Source: UBA1672 sp964587815
GTDB lineage: Bacteria; Pseudomonadota; Alphaproteobacteria; Micavibrionales; Micavibrionaceae
Direction of reading: 5' to 3'
Length of the DNA stretch: 64,000 nt
Assembly: GCA_964587815.1 (NCBI GenBank)
Contig: CAZPMH010000001.1
Span: 1 to 64,000, forward strand
Shown: positions 17,151 to 25,480 of the stretch, piece after piece
Layout: each line of letters starts with the position of its first letter
Position numbering within the stretch: position 1 is the stretch's first letter
Made by a program: the position numbers and the translations under genes
Notes under the pieces: generated by a model
Told to the model about the DNA's origin: nothing
Databases searched by the model: none
Seen by the model: the letters and a program-made list of their open reading frames with translations, nothing else

Positions 17151-17222
17151 CTATTCATCACTATAGTTTCCACGTTTACGTATAACATCAGTATTATGAG
17201 CGTTATGGATGGTTTTGCTCAA
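17151..17222 (-). CDS. Candidate 23-residue leader peptide or small protein
   Basis: TTG at 17222 opens a 23-codon frame, product MSKTIHNAHN followed by TDVIRKRGNYSDE. AGGTG lies five bases upstream as a ribosome site. Its start overlaps the stop of a preceding 16-codon frame (TTGA), which suggests coupled translation. Its TAG stop abuts the terminator stem. I know no family for it. It may be a leader peptide that senses translation ahead of the terminator, a genuine small protein, or chance; the tight packing is the argument for it. Confidence 0.4.
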   Translation of the reverse strand: MSKTIHNAHNTDVIRKRGNYSDE

Positions 17223-17269
17223 ACTGTCACCTTTAATCTATTTTTACAGGTTATGTTTTTTCTACACAT
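17219..17269 (-). CDS. Candidate 16-residue peptide, leaderless
   Basis: ATG at 17269, seven bases after the TATAAT box, so an mRNA from this promoter would be nearly leaderless. The product is MCRKNITCKNRLKVTV, basic, with two Cys. It overlaps the following 23-codon frame by the TTGA junction. No family is known. It could be a non-translated part of a small RNA instead. Confidence 0.25.
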   Translation of the reverse strand: MCRKNITCKNRLKVTV

Positions 17270-17275
17270 GTTAAT

Positions 17276-17304
17276 ATTATAGTCGGATTTCTCTAAATTG
17301 AAAA
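17276..17304 (-). promoter_or_regulatory. Strong-looking sigma-70 promoter in the nadD-rsfS gap
   Basis: Minus strand: TTTTCA (17304-17299), exactly 17 bases, then a perfect TATAAT (17281-17276). Predicted start is near 17269. A transcript from here to the terminator would be about 150 bases, holding the two tiny ORFs. Confidence 0.6.
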
Positions 17305-17337
17305 GATTTTTAAGTATTTCACTGCACCATAAAACCT

Positions 17338-17967
17338 CTAATGCTCTGAATATAAATGATTTTTTTGCCTTATTTCTGTGGAGGAAATGTTGATCATTTT
17401 CTTTTGTAACAGCCAATATGTTGTATGTGAATCGAGAGGGTATCGAGCGCCGTGATCGACGATGACGTGTTTTTGCGTCGTGCGCATTCGTACAGGACAG
17501 GTTTTGATGAGCTTAACCGGTGGATGTCTTGTCACATGAATCATGCACATTTCACCTAAAAACTCCTTCCAGTGATTCCAAAGATGGAAATTGTGCGCAT
17601 TATCCATTCCGGTGATCCAAGCGAACTGCGTTGTTGGAAAATATTTTTTAAGCGTTTTCACAGTTGCAAAGCTGTGAGGCGGGTTTGTTTTCTCCTCTAT
17701 ATCACTCACAACGATTTTGGGGTGTGTTATCAATTTATGGCATAACTGTATTCTTTGCGAAACGTGGAGGAGGTTTCGCTTGTCTTTCATAGGGTTTAGG
17801 GGCGTTACCAACCACCACACCGCATCCAGTTTAAGAGCCTTAAGCGCCATTTGGGAGATATGGACGTGCCCCTCATGCGGTGGGTTGAATGAGCCGCCTA
17901 ATATCCCTACACGCATTGATGACCAGCGTGAGGCATTGAGAAGCTGAGGATTGGAAAATAGGGTCAT
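17338..17967 (-). CDS. nadD: Nicotinate-nucleotide adenylyltransferase NadD
   Basis: Transfers AMP to nicotinate mononucleotide in NAD synthesis. It is 209 residues from the ATG at 17967. The nucleotidyltransferase signature VGILGGSFNPPHEGHVHIS begins at about residue 20, and the C-terminal ISSTEIR motif is near 193-199. TPLNPMKD and WITGMDNAHNFHLW lie between. The first 17 residues are extra; a start at the inner ATG (17916) is possible. It lies seven bases after proA, and in turn before rsfS, the usual alphaproteobacterial order. Confidence 0.93.
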   Translation of the reverse strand: MTLFSNPQLLNASRWSSMRVGILGGSFNPPHEGHVHISQMALKALKLDAVWWLVTPLNPMKDKRNLLHVSQRIQLCHKLITHPKIVVSDIEEKTNPPHSFATVKTLKKYFPTTQFAWITGMDNAHNFHLWNHWKEFLGEMCMIHVTRHPPVKLIKTCPVRMRTTQKHVIVDHGARYPLDSHTTYWLLQKKMINISSTEIRQKNHLYSEH

Positions 17968-17973
17968 ATAGGC

Positions 17974-19272
17974 TTACGGGCGGGTTTGCCCGTTTCCGTG
18001 CACAATGTATTTATAGGTACAGAGCTGCTCTAACCCGACAGGGCCACGCGCATGCATTTTTCCGGTGGCGATGCCGATTTCTGCGCCCATGCCGAATTCT
18101 CCGCCGTCGGCGAATTGTGTAGAGGCGTTATGCATCACGATACCGCTGTCTACGGTTTGTTGAAACAGTTTTACGGATGGCATGTGTTCGGCAATAATTG
18201 CGTCAGTGTGATGTGAGCCGTTTGTGTTTATGTGCTCTATCGCTTCATTTACGTTTTCGACAATGCGGCAACTTAATTTTGCGTCCAGATATTCTGTTTT
18301 CCAATCGCTGTCCAGTGCGGGTTTGATGCGCGCGTCTAGTTCCTGCGCTACTTTATCGCCTACGATTTCGCATCCTGTTTCGAGGATATTCGTAACGATT
18401 TGACGCTGTGCATCTTCGCTAAGCCGTTTATCAAGAAGCAGTGTTTCCATTGCGCCACAGATTCCCGTTCTACGCATTTTTGCGTTCTTTGTTACGTCTT
18501 TGGCGATGTCGATATTGGCACTTTCATGGACGTAAATGTGGCAAATTCCGTCTAAGTGACCGAAAACGGGCATTCGTGCTTCGCTCATTACGCGGTCGAT
18601 TAGGCCGTGTCCACCGCGCGGGATCATCACATCGATATAATCTGAGGCCTTCAGCATTTCACCGACTGCGGCGCGGTCTGATGTTGGGATCATAGACACA
18701 CATGCTTGTGGTAGACCTGCCTCTGTCAGTGTTTGTTGGATGATTTTATGCAATGCGAGGGAGCTGTTGAGGCTTTCTGAACCGCCGCGCAGGACAACTG
18801 CATTATGAGATTTGAGGCAAAGTATCGCGGCGTCAATCGTTACATTGGGGCGTGATTCGTAGATCATACCAAGCACGCCAATGGAGCAGCTTATGCGTTG
18901 AATTTTGAGGCCGTTTGGTCTGTCTTGTTCCCAGAGGACTTTGTTCGTAGGATCTTCCAAAGACATCACAGTTTCGACGCCGTTGGCCATAGCATTGATG
19001 CGATCTTCATCCAGCATAAGGCGATCAATCAGAGCCAGAGACAAGCCTTTTGTTTCAGCGGCTGTGATATCTTTTTCATTCTCACGGCAGATTAAATCGA
19101 CGTTGTCTCTCAGGTTTTTTGCCAGTAGTTCCAGTGCTTGATTAATGACACATGTCGGTGCGAGCCTTAAATCTTGGCTTGCTTTTTTAGTTTGCTGACA
19201 AATGTCGAGAACGATATCTTCGACATTGTCACGTATTTGATCTGATTTTAAATTTGCCTGTGTCATGGGCAT
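17974..19272 (-). CDS. proA: Gamma-glutamyl phosphate reductase
   Basis: NADPH-dependent second step of proline synthesis, producing glutamate-5-semialdehyde. It is 432 residues of aldehyde dehydrogenase fold. NVTIDAAILCLKSHNAVVLRGG lies near 140-161, VMIPRGGHGLIDRV near 215-228, and the catalytic Cys is in RRTGICGAME (near 268). The end has EFGMGAEIGIATGKMHARGP. It precedes nadD. proB lies far away at 36158-37303, next to obgE, so the two proline genes are not one operon. Confidence 0.96.
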   Translation of the reverse strand: MPMTQANLKSDQIRDNVEDIVLDICQQTKKASQDLRLAPTCVINQALELLAKNLRDNVDLICRENEKDITAAETKGLSLALIDRLMLDEDRINAMANGVETVMSLEDPTNKVLWEQDRPNGLKIQRISCSIGVLGMIYESRPNVTIDAAILCLKSHNAVVLRGGSESLNSSLALHKIIQQTLTEAGLPQACVSMIPTSDRAAVGEMLKASDYIDVMIPRGGHGLIDRVMSEARMPVFGHLDGICHIYVHESANIDIAKDVTKNAKMRRTGICGAMETLLLDKRLSEDAQRQIVTNILETGCEIVGDKVAQELDARIKPALDSDWKTEYLDAKLSCRIVENVNEAIEHINTNGSHHTDAIIAEHMPSVKLFQQTVDSGIVMHNASTQFADGGEFGMGAEIGIATGKMHARGPVGLEQLCTYKYIVHGNGQTRP

Positions 19273-19299
19273 AGAATACAGCGAAAATATGCGTAAGTG

Positions 19300-19788
19300 C
19301 TAGTGAATATTTTGCTCAATATTGCCAATCGATTGATTAATGAGGTTTTTTGCAGTTTTTGTATCTAGCTCATCGATAATAATTTTTTGAGCAGCATCCA
19401 TAGACAGCTTTGCTGCGTAACGTTGGATGTCATCGATTGCGTCTTGCTTCATTCTTTCAATACGCTTTTCCAGCTTCTCTTCACGGCGTTTCATGGATGC
19501 CTCAAGTTCAGCTTCCATATTCTTTTTGTAATTTTTGGCGTTCTCTTTTGCCTTCTCAATAATCTTTTCTGACTCTTTGAGGGCGTCACGCTGTTTTCTT
19601 TGGTATTGCGCCAACATTTCTTGTGCTTCGATTCGAAGGTTTTCGGATTCTTCTAAATCTTTTTTGATTTCTTCGATGCGTTGGTCGAGTGCCTTTACGA
19701 CAACCGGAATAGCGAATTTGTAGAAGACGAAAATAAAAATGATGAAAGAGAAGCTGAACCAGACATTCGAATCTTGTAAAATTTCCAT
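19300..19788 (-). CDS. atpF: ATP synthase Fo subunit b
   Basis: Peripheral stalk subunit linking Fo and F1. The 162-residue product has one N-terminal membrane helix (about 10-30, VWFSFSFIIFIFVFYKFAIPVV), then a long, highly charged helix (about 35-140) with continuous heptads. It is the last gene of the Fo set and follows b' by 31 bases. The b/b' pair is typical of alphaproteobacteria; of the two this downstream, shorter one corresponds to b. Confidence 0.92.
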   Translation of the reverse strand: MEILQDSNVWFSFSFIIFIFVFYKFAIPVVVKALDQRIEEIKKDLEESENLRIEAQEMLAQYQRKQRDALKESEKIIEKAKENAKNYKKNMEAELEASMKRREEKLEKRIERMKQDAIDDIQRYAAKLSMDAAQKIIIDELDTKTAKNLINQSIGNIEQNIH

Positions 19789-19819
19789 GATATTTTTCTT
19801 CTTCTAAATGTATTTATGG

Positions 19820-20401
19820 TTAAGCTGCTTCACCAATATTTTGGACAGCCTTATTCACGTTTTTGGTGTCAGGCTTTACCCCAATGATTGTTTCCGTTGC
19901 CTTAGCAGCAATTTCAGTAACGGCATCGGACATCTCAGCGATTGCTTTTTTGCGCGCATCGGCAATATCGCTTTCTAAATCTGCAATTCTTTTTTCTGAA
20001 TCTTCAGCAAACTTTTTTTCGTGTTGCTCGGATTTTTTTTGTAAGTCGGCGTCTATTTTTGCAAACAGGTTTTGTGATTCTGTACGCGCCTTTTCCAAAT
20101 TCTTTTCGTATTCTTCCTGAACAGCCTGAACTTCTTCTCTCAAGCGGCGTGCAGAGTCTATATCGTTTTTAATTCTTTCGGAACGGTTCTCTACTGTTTT
20201 TGAGATTTTCGGAAGAGATTTTTTAGAGAAGAAGATGTGCATGATCAAAAACACAAGCACAAGCCAGAACACTTGGCTCATATATGTTGATGTATCAAGC
20301 TGTGGAAGACCGTCAACTTTCTTTCCGTCATCACCAGCAGCCAATGCTTGTTGCATCGTTACGCAGAGTATAAACAGGTTAAAAGAAACCTTTTTGATCA
20401 T
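19820..20401 (-). CDS. atpF': ATP synthase Fo subunit b'
   Basis: Second, diverged b-type stalk subunit forming a heterodimer with b. It has 193 residues, with a signal-like hydrophobic N-terminus (1-21, ending QQALAAG) and a second membrane helix (about 40-60, SQVFWLVLVFLIMHIFF). The rest is a long coiled-coil stalk. The extra N-terminal hydrophobic segment is common in b' of alphaproteobacteria. It lies 71 bases after atpE. Confidence 0.9.
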   Translation of the reverse strand: MIKKVSFNLFILCVTMQQALAAGDDGKKVDGLPQLDTSTYMSQVFWLVLVFLIMHIFFSKKSLPKISKTVENRSERIKNDIDSARRLREEVQAVQEEYEKNLEKARTESQNLFAKIDADLQKKSEQHEKKFAEDSEKRIADLESDIADARKKAIAEMSDAVTEIAAKATETIIGVKPDTKNVNKAVQNIGEAA

Positions 20402-20472
20402 CGGTCTTCCCTAATTGATTAAATGCAATTGGTACTTTTTAAACAAGCATTCATGCTCATTTAAAAAATATC

Positions 20473-20697
20473 TTAGCTGAACAAGATTGCAGCAGCTACA
20501 CCAATTGGAATAATTCCAAGCGCTTCAATAAAGGCCACAACAATAAAGAATTTGCTGTCCAACATTTTTTGTGTGTCAGGGTTGCGAGCAACGGCATTAT
20601 TGTAAGACGTAAAATACATGCCCAAGCCGATCGCTGATCCAAGAGCGGGTAAAGCAACCATACCAGCGGCAATAGCTTTTGCAGCTTCTAATTCCAT
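20473..20697 (-). CDS. atpE: ATP synthase Fo subunit c
   Basis: Proton-carrying ring subunit. It is 74 residues in two helices joined by the conserved loop ARNP (37-40). The essential carboxylate is E58 in FIEALG. Residues next to it (Ala, Leu) do not match the sodium-binding set, so proton coupling is expected. The first helix is odd: the usual glycine series is thinned to ALPALGSAIGLG with a proline at 17, and a second proline lies at 64 in the outer helix. Start ATG at 20697 follows a good AAGGAAA ribosome site. Confidence 0.95.
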   Translation of the reverse strand: MELEAAKAIAAGMVALPALGSAIGLGMYFTSYNNAVARNPDTQKMLDSKFFIVVAFIEALGIIPIGVAAAILFS

Positions 20698-20751
20698 ATC
20701 ATTTTCCTTCTTTTTTAGAATTAAATATTTTTACAACGCGATAATACATAT

Positions 20752-21498
20752 TTAGTGATGAAGATCAACACTATCTTTCAAATAAACACATGCTAAAATC
20801 GCAAATACGTAAGCCTGCACAACAGCGACGAGCAATTCGAATGCAAGCATTAAAACGTTGAACATAGCTGGTAAAATCCCTAGCAAGGTTGCCGCGCCAC
20901 CTAGACTAGCCGCTGCAATAGAAAAACCGATCACAACTTTTAGGATTAAGTGGCCTGCCATCATGTTTGCAAATAAGCGAACAGAGTGCGTTATAGGCCT
21001 TACAAAAAATGAAATAAGCTCTAGCGGAATAATAAACGGCAGTAGAAATATCGGCACGCCAGACGGCATAAATATTTTAAAAAACGCAAGGCCGTGATTA
21101 TATACGCCGAAACCAATACACATGACGAAGACCATAACAGCAAGAAAGCCTGTAACAGCCAAATGTGACGTGAAGGTAAATGCGTAAGGGACAAGGCCTA
21201 GAAGGTTGCCCATTAAAACGAACATGAAAAGCGTGAAGATGAACGGAAAGTACTGACGGCCTTTCAAACCGATATTCTCGTTTACCATTTTGCTTACAAA
21301 TTCATAAAGTAATTCGGCACACATTTGCAGGCGGCCGGGAATCATCGTGTTTTTTTTCATTGCAATAGCCAAGAAAGCCGTAGAAATAACAGCGCCCATA
21401 ACCATCCATAAAGCAGAATTTGTAAAAGACAAATCGAAGCCGGAAATTTCCAAAGGGGCAATTGGTTCGATTACAAACTGTTTAATAGGGCTGGCCAA
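20752..21498 (-). CDS. atpB: ATP synthase Fo subunit a
   Basis: Membrane stator that carries protons to and from the c-ring. It is 248 residues with several membrane helices. The essential Arg is in the SVRLFANMMAGH segment (about 172-183), and FELLVAVVQAYVFAILACVYL closes the protein. Translation starts at TTG 21498, with GGAGAG six bases upstream supporting it; no nearby ATG fits. It is 84 bases after atpI and 54 before atpE. Confidence 0.95.
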   Translation of the reverse strand: MASPIKQFVIEPIAPLEISGFDLSFTNSALWMVMGAVISTAFLAIAMKKNTMIPGRLQMCAELLYEFVSKMVNENIGLKGRQYFPFIFTLFMFVLMGNLLGLVPYAFTFTSHLAVTGFLAVMVFVMCIGFGVYNHGLAFFKIFMPSGVPIFLLPFIIPLELISFFVRPITHSVRLFANMMAGHLILKVVIGFSIAAASLGGAATLLGILPAMFNVLMLAFELLVAVVQAYVFAILACVYLKDSVDLHH

Positions 21499-21582
21499 GA
21501 CTTACTCTCCATAAATGATAATTACATTTTTACTCGGATTTTTTAGACGATTTATGTCTATATTGCAATAATGCTTTTGATC

Positions 21583-21909
21583 TTAATCATCATTTTTGTT
21601 TGCTATGCTGTTTGCGCGCATCACACCGGACGCAAAACCGCAAATAATGAAGAAGAAAAAGCCAAAAGGGGCGGTGTCGAAAAAGTAATCTATTGCGAAT
21701 CCTAATATTGCTCCACCAAGGACGCTGCCGAAAAATTCAGATGCAGCGCGCTTGTTTCGTTTTTCAGCGGAGTTGCTCTCAGCCGGATCACCGTAGTTTT
21801 TCTTGTGTTCTTCTTCGTTGCCTTTTTCAATATGCGCAATTTTTTCTTCCAGGGCTGCGATTTTCTTTTCCATCTCCGCATCAATTTGGCTTTTGTTTTT
21901 ATCTGACAT
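21583..21909 (-). CDS. atpI: AtpI family membrane protein
   Basis: Small accessory protein encoded ahead of the Fo genes; AtpI is linked to c-ring assembly and to Mg transport in some bacteria. It is 108 residues: a charged coiled-coil N-terminus (about 1-55) and two membrane helices (about 60-78 and 82-98; FGSVLGGAILGFAIDYFF and FGFFFFIICGFASGVM). It starts three bases after the smc stop, so it is probably transcribed with smc. Confidence 0.88.
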   Translation of the reverse strand: MSDKNKSQIDAEMEKKIAALEEKIAHIEKGNEEEHKKNYGDPAESNSAEKRNKRAASEFFGSVLGGAILGFAIDYFFDTAPFGFFFFIICGFASGVMRANSIANKNDD

Positions 21910-21911
21910 TT

Positions 21912-24900
21912 TTATGCGGCCGTTTGTTTATCGATAAAGCTAAAAGATTGTTGCAGGTCAACCGATATAAGTTGTGATACGCCTTTTTCTGACATCGTGA
22001 CGCCGTATAAGCGATCCATCCGTGCCATGCTTAGGCGGTGGTGGGTGATAATAACAAAACGTGTTTCAACGCGTTCGGATATTTCCTCGAGTAAGTCGCA
22101 TACTTTATCTACATTTGCGTCATCCAGCGGCGCGTCAATTTCATCCAGCACACAAATTGGGGAGGGGTTTGTTAAGAACATTGCAAATATCAAGGCGATG
22201 GATGCTAAGGTTTGTTCTCCACCGGAGAGGAGTGACAACGATTGTAAAGATTTCCCCGGTGGCTGTGCGAAGATTTCTAGCCCTGCGCCCAATGGATCTT
22301 CGGCATCGATCAGTTCCAGGTGCGCTTTACCGCCCGAGAATAGCCTGACGAATAATTTCTGGAAGTGTGCGTTTACGTGATCAAACGCAACGAGCAGGCG
22401 TTCACGTGCTTCTTTATTGATCTTATTAATTCCGCCACGCAGCTCTTCAATGGCTTGAACCAAGTCGTTTCTTTCGTGGAGGAGGGTGGTTAACTCTTTT
22501 TCAAGCTCAATCATTTCTTCTTCGGCACGTAAATTTACTGCGCCAATTACATCGCGATCGCGTGTCAGTTTTTCTTTTTGTTTTCTTAGATTAGGTAGGT
22601 CTGCAGCATTATAATTTACAAGATCAACGGAAATATGCGCTGATAACTCAGATGGTTTGAGGCTGAATTTCTCTTCGACATTGCGGTCCATCGTTTCGTT
22701 TTGTTCGTTTAATGCGCTCAACATTGCTTGGGCAGCAGCACGTTTTTCTTTTGCGTTGCTTAACGTTTCCTCGGCTTGTTTTAGCGCTTTTGATGTTTCT
22801 GCAACGTCGTTTTCACAAGCGGCTAACTTCTCTGATGCTGCGCTTTTTGCTTTTTCCAAAAGGTGAATTTCTTCGAGCCTGTCCTGTTCTTTTTTCGGGC
22901 TGTTTTTCAGATTTATTTCCGGTGTTTTCTCCAGTTCTTTTATTTTGTCGTTTAGAGATGTCAGGCGCTCCTGAAGGCTTGATATTTGTTGATTGCTTCT
23001 GATCAGGCGGTTTTTTAAATTTATTCGTTCGTCAGCAACGGCTTGGATCCTTGCTTTCCGTGTGCTCTGTTCTTGAATAAAGAGGTCGTAGGTACGAATA
23101 CTGTTTTGATACTCAGTGCGTGCTTTATCCAGTTCAATTTTCGCTGCATCGATTTTGGCCTGTGCTTTGTCTTGGTCATGAAAATCCGTTTTAAGCTCCG
23201 CATACAGGGCTTCATCGTTTTTCAATGTTGCTTTCAAGCTTTCAATGTCTTCGCAAATTTCAGTGTCTTGTTGGGTGAGGCGTTCTTTTTCGCTCTCGAA
23301 CCTAATTGTCTGTTCTTTATGTTTTTGTATCTGTGGCGTGATGCTGTTGATTTCAGATTCTGTTGAGCTGATTTTTTCTAATAAAGATTCGTACAGTTCT
23401 TGCGCGTTTTGTTTTTGTTTCAAAGCCGCGTCGAATTTATCTGATGTTTGCTTTAGTGCATTCTCCATGCCTTCGATATTTTTATGAAGCTCTTGATATT
23501 TATTTTTTTGTTCTAAGTAAACGGCGTGCCTGTCGGTTGCGTCAGCTTTAATGTGGTAGCCGTCCCAACGCCAGTATTCACCAGATTTTGTTACAATTGA
23601 TTGTCCCGGTTTAATTGATGTTATGGCTTTATCAATATCTTCTTCGTTTTCCAAAACCTGTATTTGTGAAAGGGCTTGGCCTAAATTTTCGGGTGCTTTT
23701 ACGACATCTTTTAAGGCTATTGTCCCTTTAATTGGTTTCGGCAGTTGTTCTTTTGTGTGTTGATCTGTCCATTGTTCTGAGGCGTTCTTATCCAAAGATG
23801 CAAGCAAGGAATCGCCCATTGCTCTTGATAATGCGCGTTCATAGCCCTGCTTTGTTGTTATTTCATCCAAAGCAGGGTTGGTGTTTTGCGTTTCTGTTTG
23901 CTGAAAAAACTGCTCTAATGTTGCATGTTCAGACTTTGCCTCGGTTAGTTTTTGTTGGCTGAGGTTTTTCTCTTTTCTCGCGTTTTCGAGCTGTTCGTCA
24001 GCCTTTTTGATTGTCTCTTTAACCGTGTCCGTTTTCGACTTTAATTTATCGAGCTTTTTGTTTATTGCATCTTGTTTTTCTTTCAGGGCTTCGTAAGCTT
24101 TTTTCTCGGGGCGCTCTGCACTTAGTTCGTTTTTGCGTTTTTCCAGACTGTCTTTACGGTTTTCGAGGGTTTCCAGGCGCGATTGATTTTGTTCTATTTG
24201 CTTTTTTAAAGAGTCCGTTCTGGCACGACGCTCTGCTGCATCGTCTTTTAATGCGTTATAACGTTCTTCGAGTTCCTTTACTTTTTCCGCAGCGCTTTCT
24301 TTTTCTTGATCGTAGCGCGCGAGTTTATCTTCCTGACCTTGTTCTGCATTTAACAGCGCATCATGTTCTTGTTGGGTTTTGGCAGAAGATTCTTCTAATT
24401 CCTCTTTGTTTTTAAATTCCCGCTGCAGGTCGCCTTCGGTTTGGTTGCGCTGTTCGTTCGTTTGCTCCCGATCTTGATCGAGACGTTTAATTGCATCACT
24501 GACGCGCTCAAACTCTAATTTCTTTTTTTGTAATTCAGCAGACAGGCGCGTTTCTTCTTTGCGCAGTTCAGGCAGGTTTTCAAACTGCGTGTTGTACGTT
24601 TTATTGAGCTGTGTAACTGTGATTAAATTTTGCGCAACGTCGCTTTCCGCGGATGAAAACTGTTGTTCTACATCTTTCTTTTTATCCGTCAGCTCTCTCC
24701 ATTCCAGACAGGTGATTAAGAGATCCATCTGCCTTAATTGGGCACTTAAGTTTTTATATTTTAGTGCCTGCCTGGCTTGACGCTTCAGGCCGTTCAAGCG
24801 TGTTTCCATGCTAGATGTAATATCTTCGAGACGGACAAGGTTAGTATCTGCTGCCTTGAGTCTCAGCTCGGCCTCATGTCGTCTGGCGTAAAGTCCGGCT

Positions 24901-25412
24901 ATGCCTGCAGATTCTTCCAAGATAAGTCTGCGATCTTGGGGCTTCGCATTGATCATTCGCGTGACGTGCCCTTGGGAGACCAGAGAAGGGGAGTTTGCGC
25001 CTGTCACGGTATCAGCAAATAACATTTGCACATCACGCGCCCGCACGAGCTTACCGTTTACGCGGTAGGCTGAGCCTTTATCGCGTTCGATTTTGCGTGT
25101 TACCTCAATATCATCACTGCTGTTGTACGTTGCCGGTGCCAAGCGCTTGCTGTTATCAAGCAACAAAGACACTTCTGCAAAGTTGCGCGGGCTGCGTTTG
25201 TCAGTGCCAGCAAAAATAACATCTTCCATGCCGTCACCGCGCATGCGCTTTGCTGAGTTCTCACCCATGACCCAACGCAATGCTTCGACAAGATTAGATT
25301 TCCCACAGCCGTTCGGCCCGACAATTCCGTTAAGCCCCGGGCCAATATCCATCTCCGTTTTATCAACGAAGGATTTAAAACCGCTAAGTCTGAGCTTACT
25401 GAATTGTATCAT
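21912..25412 (-). CDS. smc: Chromosome segregation protein SMC
   Basis: Condensin ATPase that organises and separates chromosomes, normally with ScpA and ScpB (not in this window). It is 1166 residues, a normal length. Walker A is GPNGCGKS (32-39) near FKSFVDKTE. Two coiled-coil arms flank a hinge at about 500-650. The C-terminal head has the ABC signature LSLLSGGEQTLASIAL and Walker B VLDEIDAPLDDANV (near 1100). The reading frame is intact throughout. It follows the DsbA-like gene by 68 bases and precedes atpI by three. Confidence 0.96.
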   Translation of the reverse strand: MIQFSKLRLSGFKSFVDKTEMDIGPGLNGIVGPNGCGKSNLVEALRWVMGENSAKRMRGDGMEDVIFAGTDKRSPRNFAEVSLLLDNSKRLAPATYNSSDDIEVTRKIERDKGSAYRVNGKLVRARDVQMLFADTVTGANSPSLVSQGHVTRMINAKPQDRRLILEESAGIAGLYARRHEAELRLKAADTNLVRLEDITSSMETRLNGLKRQARQALKYKNLSAQLRQMDLLITCLEWRELTDKKKDVEQQFSSAESDVAQNLITVTQLNKTYNTQFENLPELRKEETRLSAELQKKKLEFERVSDAIKRLDQDREQTNEQRNQTEGDLQREFKNKEELEESSAKTQQEHDALLNAEQGQEDKLARYDQEKESAAEKVKELEERYNALKDDAAERRARTDSLKKQIEQNQSRLETLENRKDSLEKRKNELSAERPEKKAYEALKEKQDAINKKLDKLKSKTDTVKETIKKADEQLENARKEKNLSQQKLTEAKSEHATLEQFFQQTETQNTNPALDEITTKQGYERALSRAMGDSLLASLDKNASEQWTDQHTKEQLPKPIKGTIALKDVVKAPENLGQALSQIQVLENEEDIDKAITSIKPGQSIVTKSGEYWRWDGYHIKADATDRHAVYLEQKNKYQELHKNIEGMENALKQTSDKFDAALKQKQNAQELYESLLEKISSTESEINSITPQIQKHKEQTIRFESEKERLTQQDTEICEDIESLKATLKNDEALYAELKTDFHDQDKAQAKIDAAKIELDKARTEYQNSIRTYDLFIQEQSTRKARIQAVADERINLKNRLIRSNQQISSLQERLTSLNDKIKELEKTPEINLKNSPKKEQDRLEEIHLLEKAKSAASEKLAACENDVAETSKALKQAEETLSNAKEKRAAAQAMLSALNEQNETMDRNVEEKFSLKPSELSAHISVDLVNYNAADLPNLRKQKEKLTRDRDVIGAVNLRAEEEMIELEKELTTLLHERNDLVQAIEELRGGINKINKEARERLLVAFDHVNAHFQKLFVRLFSGGKAHLELIDAEDPLGAGLEIFAQPPGKSLQSLSLLSGGEQTLASIALIFAMFLTNPSPICVLDEIDAPLDDANVDKVCDLLEEISERVETRFVIITHHRLSMARMDRLYGVTMSEKGVSQLISVDLQQSFSFIDKQTAA

Positions 25413-25480
25413 TTGGTCGCAAGATTAGGTCAATCTCGCCTTTAATCTAAAGTGGTTTAATTCAAGATAGTAAGAAGCGA

